Shown here piece after piece: positions 36,848-47,236 of a stretch of DNA of 64,000 nt; position 1 is the stretch's first letter, and every line of letters starts with the position of its first letter. The stretch is taken from NCBI GenBank assembly GCA_937860055.1, contig CALMBO010000027.1:399838-463837 (forward strand). The letters run 5' to 3'. The position numbers were made by a program, and so were the translations under genes. Source of the DNA: an uncultured Verrucomicrobiota bacterium (GTDB lineage: Bacteria > Verrucomicrobiota > Kiritimatiellia > CAIQIC01 > Lenti-01). The notes beneath the pieces are model-generated. The model was not told where the DNA came from. It searched no databases and worked only from the letters and a program-made list of their open reading frames with translations.

Positions 36848-38626
36848 TCAGTCTCCGGCGGCCCAGTACTTCTCCATCCCCCAGGAGAAATCATGGCGCG
36901 AATGGTTGCGGAGGCGCGCCTGGCGCACGCTGAAGGCCATCGGATGGCCCGTCAGGATCCATGGGCAATCCTCCATCACGATGGCCGTCGCCGCGCGGCA
37001 AAGCGCCTCGCGCTCCGGCGATTCCGGCAACGCGACCATCTCGCGGTAGATCCGGTCGAACTCCCCGCTGTGGTAGTTGGCGCGGTTGGGCCCCGGCGAG
37101 ACGTTCTCGCTGGCAAACAGCTGGAGGAAATTCTGCGCGTCCGGATAGTCGCCGATCCAGGCCACGCTGAACATCTGCGCCTGGCGGCGCTCGATCTTCT
37201 GCAGGAACGCCGGCCAGTTGTTGTAGCTCGGCTCCAGCACCACCCCGATGCGCTCCATGAAGCTCGCCATCAGTTCCGCCGACTGCCGCGCCTCGGGATT
37301 GTCCGCCGCTCCGATTTCCAGCGCGAGCTTCAAGCGCCGCCCCGTGGCGGGGTCCTTCCCTTCCGGATAGCCCGCCTCGGCCAGCAGGCGCTTCGCCCGC
37401 TCCAGGTCGAATCCGTACGGGAGCTCCGCATCCGCATGCCCTGCCACGCCGGGCGGAACCGGCCCGGTGGGCTTCACCAGCCGCCCGTTCTGGAACTCCA
37501 TCCAGGCGTCGGAATCGAATGCGCAGCTCAGCGCCTGCCGGAGCTTCCGGTTCGGCCCGACCACGGGATCGTCCATGTTGAAGGCCGCATAGCTGATCTG
37601 CATCTGCGGCGATTTGCTCAGCACAATGCCTTTCGCCGCCAGTTCGGGCCGCAGCTCCTTGTCCGGCGTGATGATGCTGTCCCATTGCTCGCGGCCCACA
37701 TCCACCAGGTCCAGATCCCCCGACAGGAACATCAGCCACGCCGTCGAAGGATCCCCCACCACCGAGTCCACGATGCGCGCCGTCAGCGGCAGGGGCTTGC
37801 CCGCGTCGGGCGTGGGCGCATCCGCCGGCATCGTCTCCACGCGGCCGGTCTCCGCCCACTTGGGATTCGCGCGGTATTCATAGCGGTAGTTCTGCCGCGC
37901 CGACGCGAGGACATAGGGTCCCGTCCCGACCGGATGGTTCACGAACCCGGCGCCGTAGAACTCCACGGCTTCGCGCGGAACGACGAAGGCATAGGGCATC
38001 GCCAGCACCCAGGGCAGCTGCGGATAGGGCTGCGTCAGGCGGATTTCCAGTTCATGCGGGCCCGTGGCGCGCAGCCCCTCGATCCCCCGCGCGTAGTCGG
38101 TCGGCGCTTCGCTCCGGCTCGCCTCCCGGAATTCGTCGAGCCCCGCGATCTTCCCGCGGAGAACCCAGTAGCCGCCCGAACCGACCTTCACGTCCGCGAT
38201 GCGCAGGAGGGAATAGACCATGTCCTGCGCCACCAATTCCCGCCCCTTGCCGCCCGTCGTGGCGAAACAGGGATCGTCGGAAAAACAGATGCCCTTGCGG
38301 AGCACCACCCGCCAGACCCGCCCGTCTTCGGAAACCGTCGGCATGGCGGCCGCCAGCAGGGGTTCCACATGGTACGGCCGGTCCCAATAGGAATATTGCA
38401 GCAGCCCCTCGTAGATTCTTCCCGTTGCCACCGCCGAAGCCTGGTCTCCCGCATGCGCCGGATCGAACCCCCGGATGCGCGCCGTCGTCAGGCGAAGGGC
38501 TGGGATTGCATCCCCCCCCCCGGCCGGCGCCTTCCCGCAACCGGAAAACAGGGCCAGCAGCAGAACCCCAAACAAAATCCCCGCGCAGGCTTTGCGCGGG
38601 GATGGATTCGACCGGATGGAATTCAT
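36848..38626 (-). CDS. Peptide-type ABC transporter substrate-binding lipoprotein (SBP family 5)
   Basis: 592 residues. The signal peptide ends in LFSGC, making Cys30 the lipidated residue. Family-5 features include TTARIRGFDPAHA, IYEGLLQYSYWDRPYHVEPLLA, YPQLPWVLAMPYAFVVPREAVE, HPVGTGPYVLAS and the C-terminal WIGDYPDAQNFLQLFASEN. It captures oligopeptides or similar solutes for import; the ligand is unknown and no permease or ATPase genes are adjacent. The start codon overlaps the secG stop by one base. A strong hairpin lies within its signal-peptide codons (38570-38601). Confidence 0.88.
   Translation of the reverse strand: MNSIRSNPSPRKACAGILFGVLLLALFSGCGKAPAGGGDAIPALRLTTARIRGFDPAHAGDQASAVATGRIYEGLLQYSYWDRPYHVEPLLAAAMPTVSEDGRVWRVVLRKGICFSDDPCFATTGGKGRELVAQDMVYSLLRIADVKVGSGGYWVLRGKIAGLDEFREASRSEAPTDYARGIEGLRATGPHELEIRLTQPYPQLPWVLAMPYAFVVPREAVEFYGAGFVNHPVGTGPYVLASARQNYRYEYRANPKWAETGRVETMPADAPTPDAGKPLPLTARIVDSVVGDPSTAWLMFLSGDLDLVDVGREQWDSIITPDKELRPELAAKGIVLSKSPQMQISYAAFNMDDPVVGPNRKLRQALSCAFDSDAWMEFQNGRLVKPTGPVPPGVAGHADAELPYGFDLERAKRLLAEAGYPEGKDPATGRRLKLALEIGAADNPEARQSAELMASFMERIGVVLEPSYNNWPAFLQKIERRQAQMFSVAWIGDYPDAQNFLQLFASENVSPGPNRANYHSGEFDRIYREMVALPESPEREALCRAATAIVMEDCPWILTGHPMAFSVRQARLRNHSRHDFSWGMEKYWAAGD
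38570..38601 (-). terminator. Terminator-like hairpin inside the lipoprotein signal-peptide codons
   Basis: Minus strand: CCCCGCGC (38601-38594) pairs with GCGCGGGG (38586-38579) around 7 bases, followed by ATTTTGTTT. It lies just after the secG stop and could end or attenuate the gap-pgk-tpiA-secG transcript before the lipoprotein gene. Being in coding sequence, it may also be chance. Confidence 0.45.
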
Positions 38627-39138
38627 CAGCTCTGGGGAGCCGGCTCGGCAGCCGCCGCAGGAGCGGCGGGCACCTCGGCCGGAGCCGCCGGTTCTTCCGC
38701 GGGAGCCGCGGATTCCACCGGGGCCAGCCCGCCGCCCTCGCCCATCTGCAGGGTCATGGGCGCGGAAGGGGCCGCGGCCGGCGCTTCGCTCGGCATCATC
38801 GGGGCCGCGGCCTGGGGTTCGGCCATCGGGGCCGCCGGGGCCACAGGAGCCATCGGCAGCTGGCGATCCGCCTTTTCCATCACCGAACCGCTGCCCGGCT
38901 TGCCGTTCGCGAACAGGATGCCCAGGACTATGGTGGTCAGCATGAACACCGCCGACAGCGTGATGGTCATGCGGGTCAGGACATTTCCGGCCCGGCTGCC
39001 GAACAGGCTCTCGCCCATGCCGCTGCCGAACGCCATGCCCAGCCCCTGGTCCTTGGACTTCTGCGCCAGGATCACCACGACCAGCAGGAACGCGGAAAGG
39101 ACCTCGATGATGAGAAGAATGCTGATGAGAATGGACAT
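38626..39138 (-). CDS. secG: Protein translocase subunit SecG
   Basis: 170 residues, an auxiliary SecYEG subunit. The conserved part is the first ~85 residues: span 1 (ISILLIIEVLSAFLLVVVILAQKSKDQGLG), the AFGSGMGESLFGSRAGNVLTR loop in outline, and span 2 (ITLSAVFMLTTIVLGILFAN). A long Ala/Pro/Glu-rich tail (about 95-170) exceeds the usual ~75-110-residue family length and is low complexity. Placement after tpiA is a common SecG neighbourhood. Confidence 0.93.
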   Translation of the reverse strand: MSILISILLIIEVLSAFLLVVVILAQKSKDQGLGMAFGSGMGESLFGSRAGNVLTRMTITLSAVFMLTTIVLGILFANGKPGSGSVMEKADRQLPMAPVAPAAPMAEPQAAAPMMPSEAPAAAPSAPMTLQMGEGGGLAPVESAAPAEEPAAPAEVPAAPAAAAEPAPQS

Positions 39139-39175
39139 GTCGTTGCTTGCTCCTACGATCTAAAAGGCCACCCTT

Positions 39176-39931
39176 TTAGACGGCGGCGCGGACAATGTCA
39201 ATAAACGACTTGGCGTCGAGCGCCGCGCCGCCGATCAGGCCTCCGTCGATATCCGGCATGCCGAACAGTTCCTTGGCGTTGGAGGGCTTGACGCTTCCGC
39301 CGTACTGGATGCGGACGCCCTGGGCGACCGTGGCGTCGTACATCGCCGTCAAAACCTTGCGGATCAGGGCGTGGACATCCTGCGCCTGCTGGCTGGTCGC
39401 CGTCTTGCCCGTGCCGATGGCCCAGACCGGCTCGTAGGCGATCACGGAATCCAGGACCTCCTTCGCGGAGAGCCCGGCCAGGCTTCCTTTCACCTGCGTC
39501 GTGATGACCTCCTCGACCTTGCCCGCCTCGCGTTCCTGCAGGGTCTCGCCCACGCACACGATCGGGTGCAGGCTCGAGGCCAGCGCCGCCTTCGTCTTGC
39601 GGTTCACGATCGCATCCGTCTCGCCGAAATACTGGCGGCGCTCGCTGTGGCCCAGGATCACGTAGTGGCAATACAGCTCGCGCAGCATCCCCGCGCAGAT
39701 TTCGCCCGTGAAGGCGCCGCCCTTCTCCCAGTGCATGTTCTGCGCGCCCAGGTCGATATGCGTGCCCTGGACGAGGTTGCTCACCGTGCCCAGCGCCGTG
39801 AAAGGCGGGCACACCACCACCTCCACTTCGCGGAAATTCGCCAGGTCCGCCTTCAGGGCGGTCACCAGCGCCGCCGCCTCCGCGGTGGTCATGTTCATCT
39901 TCCAGTTGCCGGCCACGATCTTCTTGCGCAT
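39176..39931 (-). CDS. tpiA: Triosephosphate isomerase
   Basis: 251 residues from the ATG at 39931, which gives the normal MRKKIVAGNWKMN start; a more upstream in-frame start adds 13 unlikely residues. Catalytic residues are the Lys of NWKMN, the His of GHSERRQYFGE and the Glu of AYEPVWAIGTGK; the phosphate grip YGGSVKPSN and the C-terminal DGGLIGGAALD are present. It interconverts dihydroxyacetone phosphate and glyceraldehyde 3-phosphate. AGAAGGA precedes the start. It lies 40 bases after pgk in a gap-pgk-tpiA-secG operon. Confidence 0.97.
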   Translation of the reverse strand: MRKKIVAGNWKMNMTTAEAAALVTALKADLANFREVEVVVCPPFTALGTVSNLVQGTHIDLGAQNMHWEKGGAFTGEICAGMLRELYCHYVILGHSERRQYFGETDAIVNRKTKAALASSLHPIVCVGETLQEREAGKVEEVITTQVKGSLAGLSAKEVLDSVIAYEPVWAIGTGKTATSQQAQDVHALIRKVLTAMYDATVAQGVRIQYGGSVKPSNAKELFGMPDIDGGLIGGAALDAKSFIDIVRAAV

Positions 39932-39971
39932 ATCCAGTCCTTCTTTCTTCAGGTCGTTGGGGAATTTCAAA

Positions 39972-41216
39972 TCACTTGTCGCTCAGGGCGGCCACGCCGG
40001 GCAGCTCCTTGCCCTCGAGGAATTCGAGGCTCGCGCCGCCGCCGGTGCTGATGTGGGTCATCTTCGCCGCCAGCCCGCTCTTGTTCACCGCGCTCACGCT
40101 GTCGCCGCCGCCGATGATGCTCGTGGAGCCGCTGTCGGCCACCGCCTGGCAGACGCCGAACGTGCCGGCCGCGAACGGCTTCATCTCGAAGCAGCCCATC
40201 GGACCGTTCCAGACCACCGTCTTGGCTCCCTGGATCGCCGCCGCGTACGCCGCGATGGTCTTGGGGCCGATGTCCAGCGCCATCCAGCCCGCGGGAATGT
40301 CGTTGCCCACCACCTTCGTGGCCGCCGCCGCGTCGAACTTGTCGGCCGCGACGTTGTCCACCGGCAGGAGCAGCTTCTTGCCGTTGGCCTTGGCCTTGGC
40401 AATCATCTGGTTCGCGTAGTCGAGCTGGTCCAGTTCGCACAGGGAATTGCCCACGTCGTGGCCCTGCGCCTTCAGGAAGGTGTAGGCCATGCCGCCGCCG
40501 ATGATCAGCGTGTCGACCTTGTCCAGCAGGTTGTTCACGACCGCCAGCTTGTCGCTGACCTTTGCGCCGCCGAGGATCGCCACGAACGGCCGCACCGGGC
40601 TGTTCACCGCGTTGCCGAGATATTGGATTTCCTTCTCCATCAGGAATCCGGCCACGCTGGTGCCCAGGTACTTGCAGATCACCGCCGTCGAGGCGTGTGC
40701 GCGGTGCGCGGAACCGAAGGCGTCGTTCACGAAGATTTCGCCGTACGAGGCCAGCTTCTGGGCCATCGCCTTCTGCTTTTCCTTCAGCGCGGCTTTCTTC
40801 TCCTTGTACTGCTCCTCCGTCATGTCGTCGGTCTTCTTGACCTTGCCCTCTTCCTCCTTGTAGAAGCGGGTGTTCTCCAGCAGGAGGACCTGGCCGGGCT
40901 TCAGCGCCGCCACGTCGGTGTCGGCCGCCAGGCAGTCCGCGGCGAACGCCACCGGCTGGCCCAGCACCTTGGCCAGATGGTCGGCCACCGGCTTCAGGCT
41001 GAATTCGGCCTCGTAGCCCTTCCCCTTCGGGCGGCCCAGGTGGCTCATCAGCACCAGGCTCGCGCCTTTTCCGAGGACATACCGGATCGACGGCAGCGCC
41101 GCCTGCACGCGCGTGTCGTCGCTGATCACGCCGTCCTTGATCGGCACGTTGAAATCCACGCGCATGATCACGCGCTTTCCGCCCAGTTCCGCATCCTTCA
41201 AGGTTTTCTTGTTCAT
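39972..41216 (-). CDS. pgk: Phosphoglycerate kinase
   Basis: 414 residues from the ATG at 41216, after AGAGGAGAAACC. Substrate-binding motifs [33 protein letters not shown] and [16 protein letters not shown], and the nucleotide-site GGGDSVSA and [13 protein letters not shown] are all present. A Lys/Glu-rich insertion of about 30 residues (near [20 protein letters not shown]) follows RFYKEEE, a position where some PGKs carry such a loop. It makes ATP from 1,3-bisphosphoglycerate in glycolysis. Gene order gap-pgk-tpiA is the standard one. Confidence 0.97.
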   Translation of the reverse strand: MNKKTLKDAELGGKRVIMRVDFNVPIKDGVISDDTRVQAALPSIRYVLGKGASLVLMSHLGRPKGKGYEAEFSLKPVADHLAKVLGQPVAFAADCLAADTDVAALKPGQVLLLENTRFYKEEEGKVKKTDDMTEEQYKEKKAALKEKQKAMAQKLASYGEIFVNDAFGSAHRAHASTAVICKYLGTSVAGFLMEKEIQYLGNAVNSPVRPFVAILGGAKVSDKLAVVNNLLDKVDTLIIGGGMAYTFLKAQGHDVGNSLCELDQLDYANQMIAKAKANGKKLLLPVDNVAADKFDAAAATKVVGNDIPAGWMALDIGPKTIAAYAAAIQGAKTVVWNGPMGCFEMKPFAAGTFGVCQAVADSGSTSIIGGGDSVSAVNKSGLAAKMTHISTGGGASLEFLEGKELPGVAALSDK

Positions 41217-41305
41217 TCCCGGTTTCTCCTCTGGCTGAAGTCTATATCGCGAAACATTCCGCCGGGGCATGCACCCCGGCGGAATGGCAACGAACCGTCG
41301 ATCGC

Positions 41306-42408
<1,103 letters not shown>

Positions 42409-42508
42409 TCCCCGAATCGCAAAAAACATCAAGAAAAAAACGGTTTACCTGGCCGGGCGCGGCGGCTTCCCCCTTTCCCCCTTCCCCTTCTTCTGCTAGA
42501 TTCCCCGC

Positions 42509-43582
42509 GTGAATCAATCGGCATCCATCCGGCCCGGCATCGAGGCCATCCCCCCCGAATGGCTCGCCCGGCGCCGCGTGGGCCTCGTTGCCCATCCTGC
42601 CAGCCTCGCCTCCGATGGCCGCCATTCCGCCGAATTCCTGCGCGATTCCGGCGCAAACCTTGCCGCCCTCTTCGGGCCCGAGCACGGCTTCTTCGGCCGC
42701 GGCGGGGCGGGCGAAAAGATCGCCGACGCCTCCCATGCGGACTGGAACATCCCCATCTTCTCCCTCTACGGCGAGACCCGCTCGCCCTCCCCCCCCATGC
42801 TCGACCTCGTGGACGTCTTCGTGTTCGACATCCAAACCATCGCCTGCCGCGCCTACACCTACGTCTCCACCCTGCGCCTCCTGATGGAAGCCTGCGCCAC
42901 GCACGGCAAAACGCTCATCGTCGCCGACCGCCCCGATCCCCTCATGCTCACGCCGCCCGACGGCCCCCTCCTCGATCCGGCCTGCGCCTCCTTCGTCGGC
43001 CTCGTCCCCACCCCCTTCTGCTACGGCATGACGCCCGGCGAAACCGCGCTTTTCCTTCGCGATGCGCTGAAGCTGGACTCTCTCGACCTGCGCGTCGCCC
43101 CCTGTCCCGGACTCTCGCGCAAGCAAACCCTGCGCCAAATCTACCCATCGTGGCAACCCACCTCCCCCGCCATCGTCTCCATCGAAAACGCGCTCTGCTT
43201 CCCGCTCACCGTCTTCTTCGAGGCGCTGCCCATGATCGACCACGCGCGCGGCACGCCCCTGGCCTTCCAGCGCATCGGCTCGGCCCATGCCGACCTTTCG
43301 ACGCTCGCCCTGCCGCCGCTTCCCGGCCTGCGCGTCGCCCCCTGCGAATATCCCGACAAACACGGACAGCTCCTGCGCGGCCTCGCCTTCGAGGTCCTCG
43401 ATCCCGCCGCCTACCGCCCCGCCTTCTCGGCTTTCACCCTGGTTTCCGCCCTGGAAAAACTCATCGGCCCCGCCCTCTGGAACTTCCCCGGCTCCCGCCC
43501 CGACTTCTACACCCATCTCTGGGGCGCCCGCACCCCCGCACCCCCCTGGCCCGCATTCAAAATCCCCCGCAAACTTTACTGA
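42509..43582 (+). CDS. DUF1343 (NamZ-type exo-N-acetylmuramidase-like) protein
   Basis: 357 residues from a GTG start. DUF1343 motifs: RVGLVAHPASLASDGRHSAEFL, LFGPEHGFFGRGGAGEKI, PIFSLYGETRSP, and FDIQTIACRAYTYVSTLRLLMEA. Family members characterised as NamZ release N-acetylmuramic acid from peptidoglycan ends. This copy has no clear signal peptide at the chosen start, so it may act in the cytoplasm on recycled fragments (inference). The C-terminus is short compared with some relatives. A TAGATT box lies 6 bases before the GTG. It is divergent from gap and followed by msrA after 38 bases. Confidence 0.82.
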   Translation: MNQSASIRPGIEAIPPEWLARRRVGLVAHPASLASDGRHSAEFLRDSGANLAALFGPEHGFFGRGGAGEKIADASHADWNIPIFSLYGETRSPSPPMLDLVDVFVFDIQTIACRAYTYVSTLRLLMEACATHGKTLIVADRPDPLMLTPPDGPLLDPACASFVGLVPTPFCYGMTPGETALFLRDALKLDSLDLRVAPCPGLSRKQTLRQIYPSWQPTSPAIVSIENALCFPLTVFFEALPMIDHARGTPLAFQRIGSAHADLSTLALPPLPGLRVAPCEYPDKHGQLLRGLAFEVLDPAAYRPAFSAFTLVSALEKLIGPALWNFPGSRPDFYTHLWGARTPAPPWPAFKIPRKLY

Positions 43583-43585
43583 CCT

Positions 43586-43614
43586 TTGCGAAACCTTTCG
43601 ACGTGCGGTAGTTT
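43586..43614 (+). promoter_or_regulatory. Promoter of msrA, predicted leaderless
   Basis: TTGCGA (43586-43591), 17 bases, TAGTTT (43609-43614), then 6 bases to the ATG at 43621. Confidence 0.55.
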
Positions 43615-43620
43615 CTCCGC

Positions 43621-44247
43621 ATGAAACTGCTCACCGCCATTCTCGCGCTGCTGGCCGCGGCGCCCGCCCTGGCGCAACCGAACGCACCCGCCCCACGCCC
43701 CGGAGAAGATGCCATGACTGCTCCCGCCCCGACCGAAACCGCGACCTTCGCCGCCGGATGCTTCTGGTGCATCGAGGAGATTTTCCGCCAGCAGCCCGGC
43801 GTGTTCAAGGTCACCTCCGGCTACACCGGCGGCACCGTCCCGGATCCCACCTATGCCCAGGTCTGCGACGGCGACACCGGCCACGCCGAGGCCCTCCGGA
43901 TCGAATTCGATCCGCAGAAAATCTCTTTCGAGAAATTGCTCGCGCTTTTCTGGAAAGCCCACGACCCCACCCAGCTCAACCGGCAGGGCGCCGATGTCGG
44001 CACGCAGTACCGCTCCGCCATCTTCACGCATTCCGATGGCCAATTAGCCGCCGCCCAGACCTCGCGCGACGCCGAAAACAAGTCCGGCCGCCACGCCCGC
44101 CCCATCGTCACGGAAATCGCCCCCGCCGGCAAATTCTATCCCGCCGAGGACTACCACCAGGGATACTACCGCAACAACCGCAACGCCCCCTATTGCCGGT
44201 TCGTCATCCAGCCCAAGCTGAAGAAACTGGGGCTGGAGGATGAATGA
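43621..44247 (+). CDS. msrA: Peptide methionine sulfoxide reductase MsrA, exported
   Basis: 208 residues. A signal peptide ([17 protein letters not shown]) and a Pro/Ala-rich spacer come before the enzyme domain, which starts at about residue 40 with [16 protein letters not shown], the GCFWC active site. [45 protein letters not shown] and [11 protein letters not shown] follow. It reduces methionine S-sulfoxide in proteins, here in the periplasm. No msrB domain is fused or adjacent. Confidence 0.95.
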   Translation: MKLLTAILALLAAAPALAQPNAPAPRPGEDAMTAPAPTETATFAAGCFWCIEEIFRQQPGVFKVTSGYTGGTVPDPTYAQVCDGDTGHAEALRIEFDPQKISFEKLLALFWKAHDPTQLNRQGADVGTQYRSAIFTHSDGQLAAAQTSRDAENKSGRHARPIVTEIAPAGKFYPAEDYHQGYYRNNRNAPYCRFVIQPKLKKLGLEDE

Positions 44248-44261
44248 GGGTTCAGGGTTCG

Positions 44262-44292
44262 GGGTTCAGGATAAATGACCGAACCTGAACCC
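44262..44292. repeat. TTCAGG-type inverted repeat between msrA and prfB
   Basis: GGGTTCAGG (44262-44270) and CCTGAACCC (44284-44292) pair around 13 bases, within a longer run of GGTTCAGG/CCTGAACC-like units (44248-44310). It lies between convergent genes and could act as a weak terminator, but it lacks a T-run. Confidence 0.6.
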
Positions 44293-44312
44293 TGACCTCT
44301 GAACCCTGCCCC

Positions 44313-45435
44313 CTACCCAGCGGCTTCGCCGCGGTTCTGCTTGAGCCATGCCTCGACGAACATTCCGAGATCGCCGTCCAGCACGTCGAACACCTGGCTG
44401 GTCTCCGCCTCGGTGCGGTGGTCCTTCACCATCGTGTAGGGCTGCAGCACGTACGAGCGGATCTGGTGCCCCCAGGCGATCTCGCCCTTGTCGCCGTAGA
44501 ACTTCTCCATCTCGCGGCGCTTTTTGTCCTGCTCCAGCTCGTAGATCTTGGCGCGCAGGATCTTCATGGCCTTGTTGCGGTTCGCCAGCTGGCTGCGCTC
44601 CGCCTGGCACGCCACCACGATGCCCGTCGGCAGGTGCGTCAGCCGAATCGCGCTGTCGGTCTTGTTGACATGCTGCCCGCCCGCGCCGCTCGACCGGTAC
44701 GTGTCCACGCGCAAATCCTTGTCGTCGATCGTCACCTCGATGTCGTCGCTGATTTCCGCCACCACGTCGAGCGAGGCGAACGACGTGTGCCGCCGCTTGG
44801 CCGCGTCGAACGGGCTGATGCGCACGAGGCGGTGCACGCCGCGCTCCGCCTTCAGGAAGCCGTAGGCCCACGGGCCGCTTACCATCAGCGTCACGCTCTT
44901 CACCCCCGCCTCGTCCCCCGGCTGGTAGTCCACGGTGGACACCTCGAAGCCCTGCTTCTGGCAGTAGCGGTCGTACATGCGCATCAGCATCGCCGCCCAG
45001 TCGCACGATTCCGTCCCCCCCGCCCCCGCATGCAGGGTCAGGTAGGCGTTGTTCGCGTCGAACCGCCCGATCATCAGCGACTGCAGTTCGACGTGCCCGT
45101 ACTGCTTCTCCAGCGCCGCGACCTGCTTGCCGAGCTCGACGACGTCGGGATGGTCCTCCGCCACGTGTCCCTCCCCCTCCAGCAGGCCGGCCATCAGCTC
45201 CAGCTCCTCCTGCGACGCCACGAGCTTCTCGTACGGCCCCGTCACCGCCTCCAGCGCGTTCTTCTTCTCGATCAGCGCGCGCGCCGCCGCCGCGTCGTTC
45301 CAGAAATCCGGCGACGACATCCGCTGCGTCAGTTCTTCGATGATCCGTTTCTTGCCATCGACGTCAAAGATAGCCTCTCATTCCTGCGAGGTGTTCTTTC
45401 ACGGTCGCGATTCGCGATGAAAGCTCGTCTAACAT
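44313..45435 (-). CDS. prfB: Peptide chain release factor 2, with programmed +1 frameshift
   Basis: Two joined frames. The first encodes 23 residues (MLDELSSRIATVKEHL to GYL) from the ATG at 45435 and stops at an in-frame UGA (45366-45364). Slipping forward by one base at CTT-TGA-C continues as DVDGKKRIIEELTQRMSS and on to residue 373. The product has the RF2-specific SPF tripeptide (VRISPFDAAKRRHTS), which reads UGA and UAA, and the GGQ motif (SSGAGGQHVNKTDSAIRL) that triggers peptide release. E. coli RF2 is 365 residues. The UGA lets RF2 control its own synthesis, as in many bacteria. Confidence 0.96.
45363..45378 (-). promoter_or_regulatory. RF2 programmed frameshift site
   Basis: Minus strand: CTTTGAC (45369-45363) with TAT before it and a Shine-Dalgarno-like AGAGG (45378-45374) at the spacing used by E. 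coli prfB (AGGGGG-TAT-CTT-TGA-C). Confidence 0.93.
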
Positions 45436-45524
45436 AAATCCCTGGTATTCAGAATTCAGGAGTCGGGATTCGGAATCCAATCCCTCTCCATCATTCGTTG
45501 TTTCCTGCTTTTCCGGTTTTCCTG

Positions 45525-47063
45525 CTAAAATTCCTTCGGCTGTTTCCGCCGTTTCCAGAACGTCCGCGCCAGCCACAGCACCGTCGCGGCGGCGCAGGCG
45601 ATGCCGTACATATCTCCGAAACGGGCGTAGAAAGTCAAGGGCGCCCCGTCCGGCGGCACCGGAACATCCGCCCACAGCACGCCTTCCCGCCACGTCCGCC
45701 TTTCTCCGTCGGACAGGTGCGCGGCCACGCGCCCCGACGGTTCGATCACGCACGAAACGCCCGTGTTCGCCGCCCGCACGAGCGGCACGCGGTTCTCCAC
45801 CGCCCGCAACACCGCGTTGCGCATGTGCTGGCGCGGCGCCACCTGCTCGTCGAACCACGCATCGTTCGTCACGTTCACCAGCATCCGCGAACCCGCACGC
45901 ACGTCCGCCCGCGCCAGGTCCGGCAGGATGTCCTCGAAGCAGATCAGGGGCGACATCGGGACCTCCGCCTTCCCGGCCCGGAAGACCGCCCCCTCCTCGC
46001 CCTCGCTGATGCTCGCCGGCAGGCCCAGCGCCGCCATCCACCGCCACGGGATCAGTCCCTCCAGCGGGATGTATTCGCCTCCGATCACCAGGTGCCGCTT
46101 GTCGTATTCCCCCGTGATGCGCCCCTCCGCATCGAACAGGAAGGCGCTGTTGAAATACTGGGGCTCGCCGCTATCCAGGACCGACGTGTCGAGGGATCCC
46201 GTCAGGATCGGCGTCCCGTTGGTGCACAGGCTCCAGACCAGCGCATAGCTGTGCTCGCTGTTCCGCACATCGTCCGGCAGCGCCGTCTCGGGCCAGATCA
46301 CCAGTTCCAGGTCCGGATCGCCCTGCGCCTTCCGCGTCAGATCCCTCAGCCGTTCGTAGATCATCTGGATCTTCGCCCGGACCCACTTCTCGTCCTGCGG
46401 GATCGACGTCTGCACCAGCGCGATGCGGATGGAGCGCGCCGGCTTTTCCAGCCGCGCCAGCCGCCACGCCCCCCAGCCCGGCACCGCGGCCAGGGCCAGC
46501 GCGCAAAGCAGCAGCGCCGCCCAATTCCGCCGCTCCGCCACCGCCCACGCCAGCAGCGCATTCGCAAAAACCACCGTCCCCGACACCAGCCAGACGCCGC
46601 CGAATTCCGCGATCTGGATCCCCGGCAGCCACGGCGTCAGCCCCACCCCCATCGGATTCCACGGGAAACCGCCGCCGATCCAGCCGCGCAGGAATTCGCT
46701 CCCGCACCAGACCACCGCCAGCGACGCGGCGAAGCCTGCCGCCCCTCCGCGCCAGCGGTTCGCCAGCCACACCGCCGGCAGGACATACAGCGCGCAGTAC
46801 GCGCTCAGGAAAATCCATCCCCCCACCGTCACGTGCGTCAGCCACCGGATGCTCAGCAGCCAGAACAGGAACCCCGCCGCGAATCCCATCTTCATCGCCA
46901 TGCGCGCCGGCGCGCGCCGCGCCATGACGAGCAAAGGAACCAGCGCCACGCCCGCCGCCCACGTCCACTCCAGCGGCGGGAATACCGCGAACAGCAGCAG
47001 CCCCGAGGCGGCGGCGCAAGCCGCCGCCATCCATTCGTCCCGGCTGGAAGGAGTGATTTTCAT
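45525..47063 (-). CDS. lnt: Apolipoprotein N-acyltransferase
   Basis: 512 residues from the ATG at 47063, the same as E. coli Lnt. Six or so membrane spans (about 10-205) precede the carbon-nitrogen hydrolase domain, whose catalytic triad is visible: Glu in VIWPETALPDD, Lys in EYDKRHLVIGGEYIPL and Cys in LICFEDILPDLAR. GFPWNPMGVGL in the membrane part is also typical. It adds the third acyl chain to lipoproteins at the outer face of the inner membrane, consistent with a Gram-negative envelope. prfB follows after about 90 bases. Confidence 0.95.
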   Translation of the reverse strand: MKITPSSRDEWMAAACAAASGLLLFAVFPPLEWTWAAGVALVPLLVMARRAPARMAMKMGFAAGFLFWLLSIRWLTHVTVGGWIFLSAYCALYVLPAVWLANRWRGGAAGFAASLAVVWCGSEFLRGWIGGGFPWNPMGVGLTPWLPGIQIAEFGGVWLVSGTVVFANALLAWAVAERRNWAALLLCALALAAVPGWGAWRLARLEKPARSIRIALVQTSIPQDEKWVRAKIQMIYERLRDLTRKAQGDPDLELVIWPETALPDDVRNSEHSYALVWSLCTNGTPILTGSLDTSVLDSGEPQYFNSAFLFDAEGRITGEYDKRHLVIGGEYIPLEGLIPWRWMAALGLPASISEGEEGAVFRAGKAEVPMSPLICFEDILPDLARADVRAGSRMLVNVTNDAWFDEQVAPRQHMRNAVLRAVENRVPLVRAANTGVSCVIEPSGRVAAHLSDGERRTWREGVLWADVPVPPDGAPLTFYARFGDMYGIACAAATVLWLARTFWKRRKQPKEF

Positions 47064-47073
47064 CGGCCCGCCC

Positions 47074-47101
47074 ATTCTGCCACGTCCCGCCCCGCCCGCA
47101 A
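47074..47101 (-). promoter_or_regulatory. Possible promoter of lnt
   Basis: Minus strand: TTGCGG (47101-47096), 16 bases, CAGAAT (47079-47074), then 10 bases to the ATG. No Shine-Dalgarno sequence of note. Confidence 0.4.
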
Positions 47102-47236
47102 CCTTCGATTTCACCCTTCCTCCCCGCCGCCGGCTCCGGCGCCGAAAATCGTTTCCCCCGGCGCCGGAACCGCCTATCATCCGTGGAAAAGGTCTTTAAA
47201 ACCGAGGGCTGGCAGCGGTAAAAGATATCTTGATCC

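Noticed and set aside
31684..36933. 1749-codon open frame on the plus strand across the RodZ-like and ftsK genes
   Set aside because: Antisense shadow of repetitive GC-rich coding sequence; no ribosome-binding site or recognisable domain, and both opposite genes are well supported.
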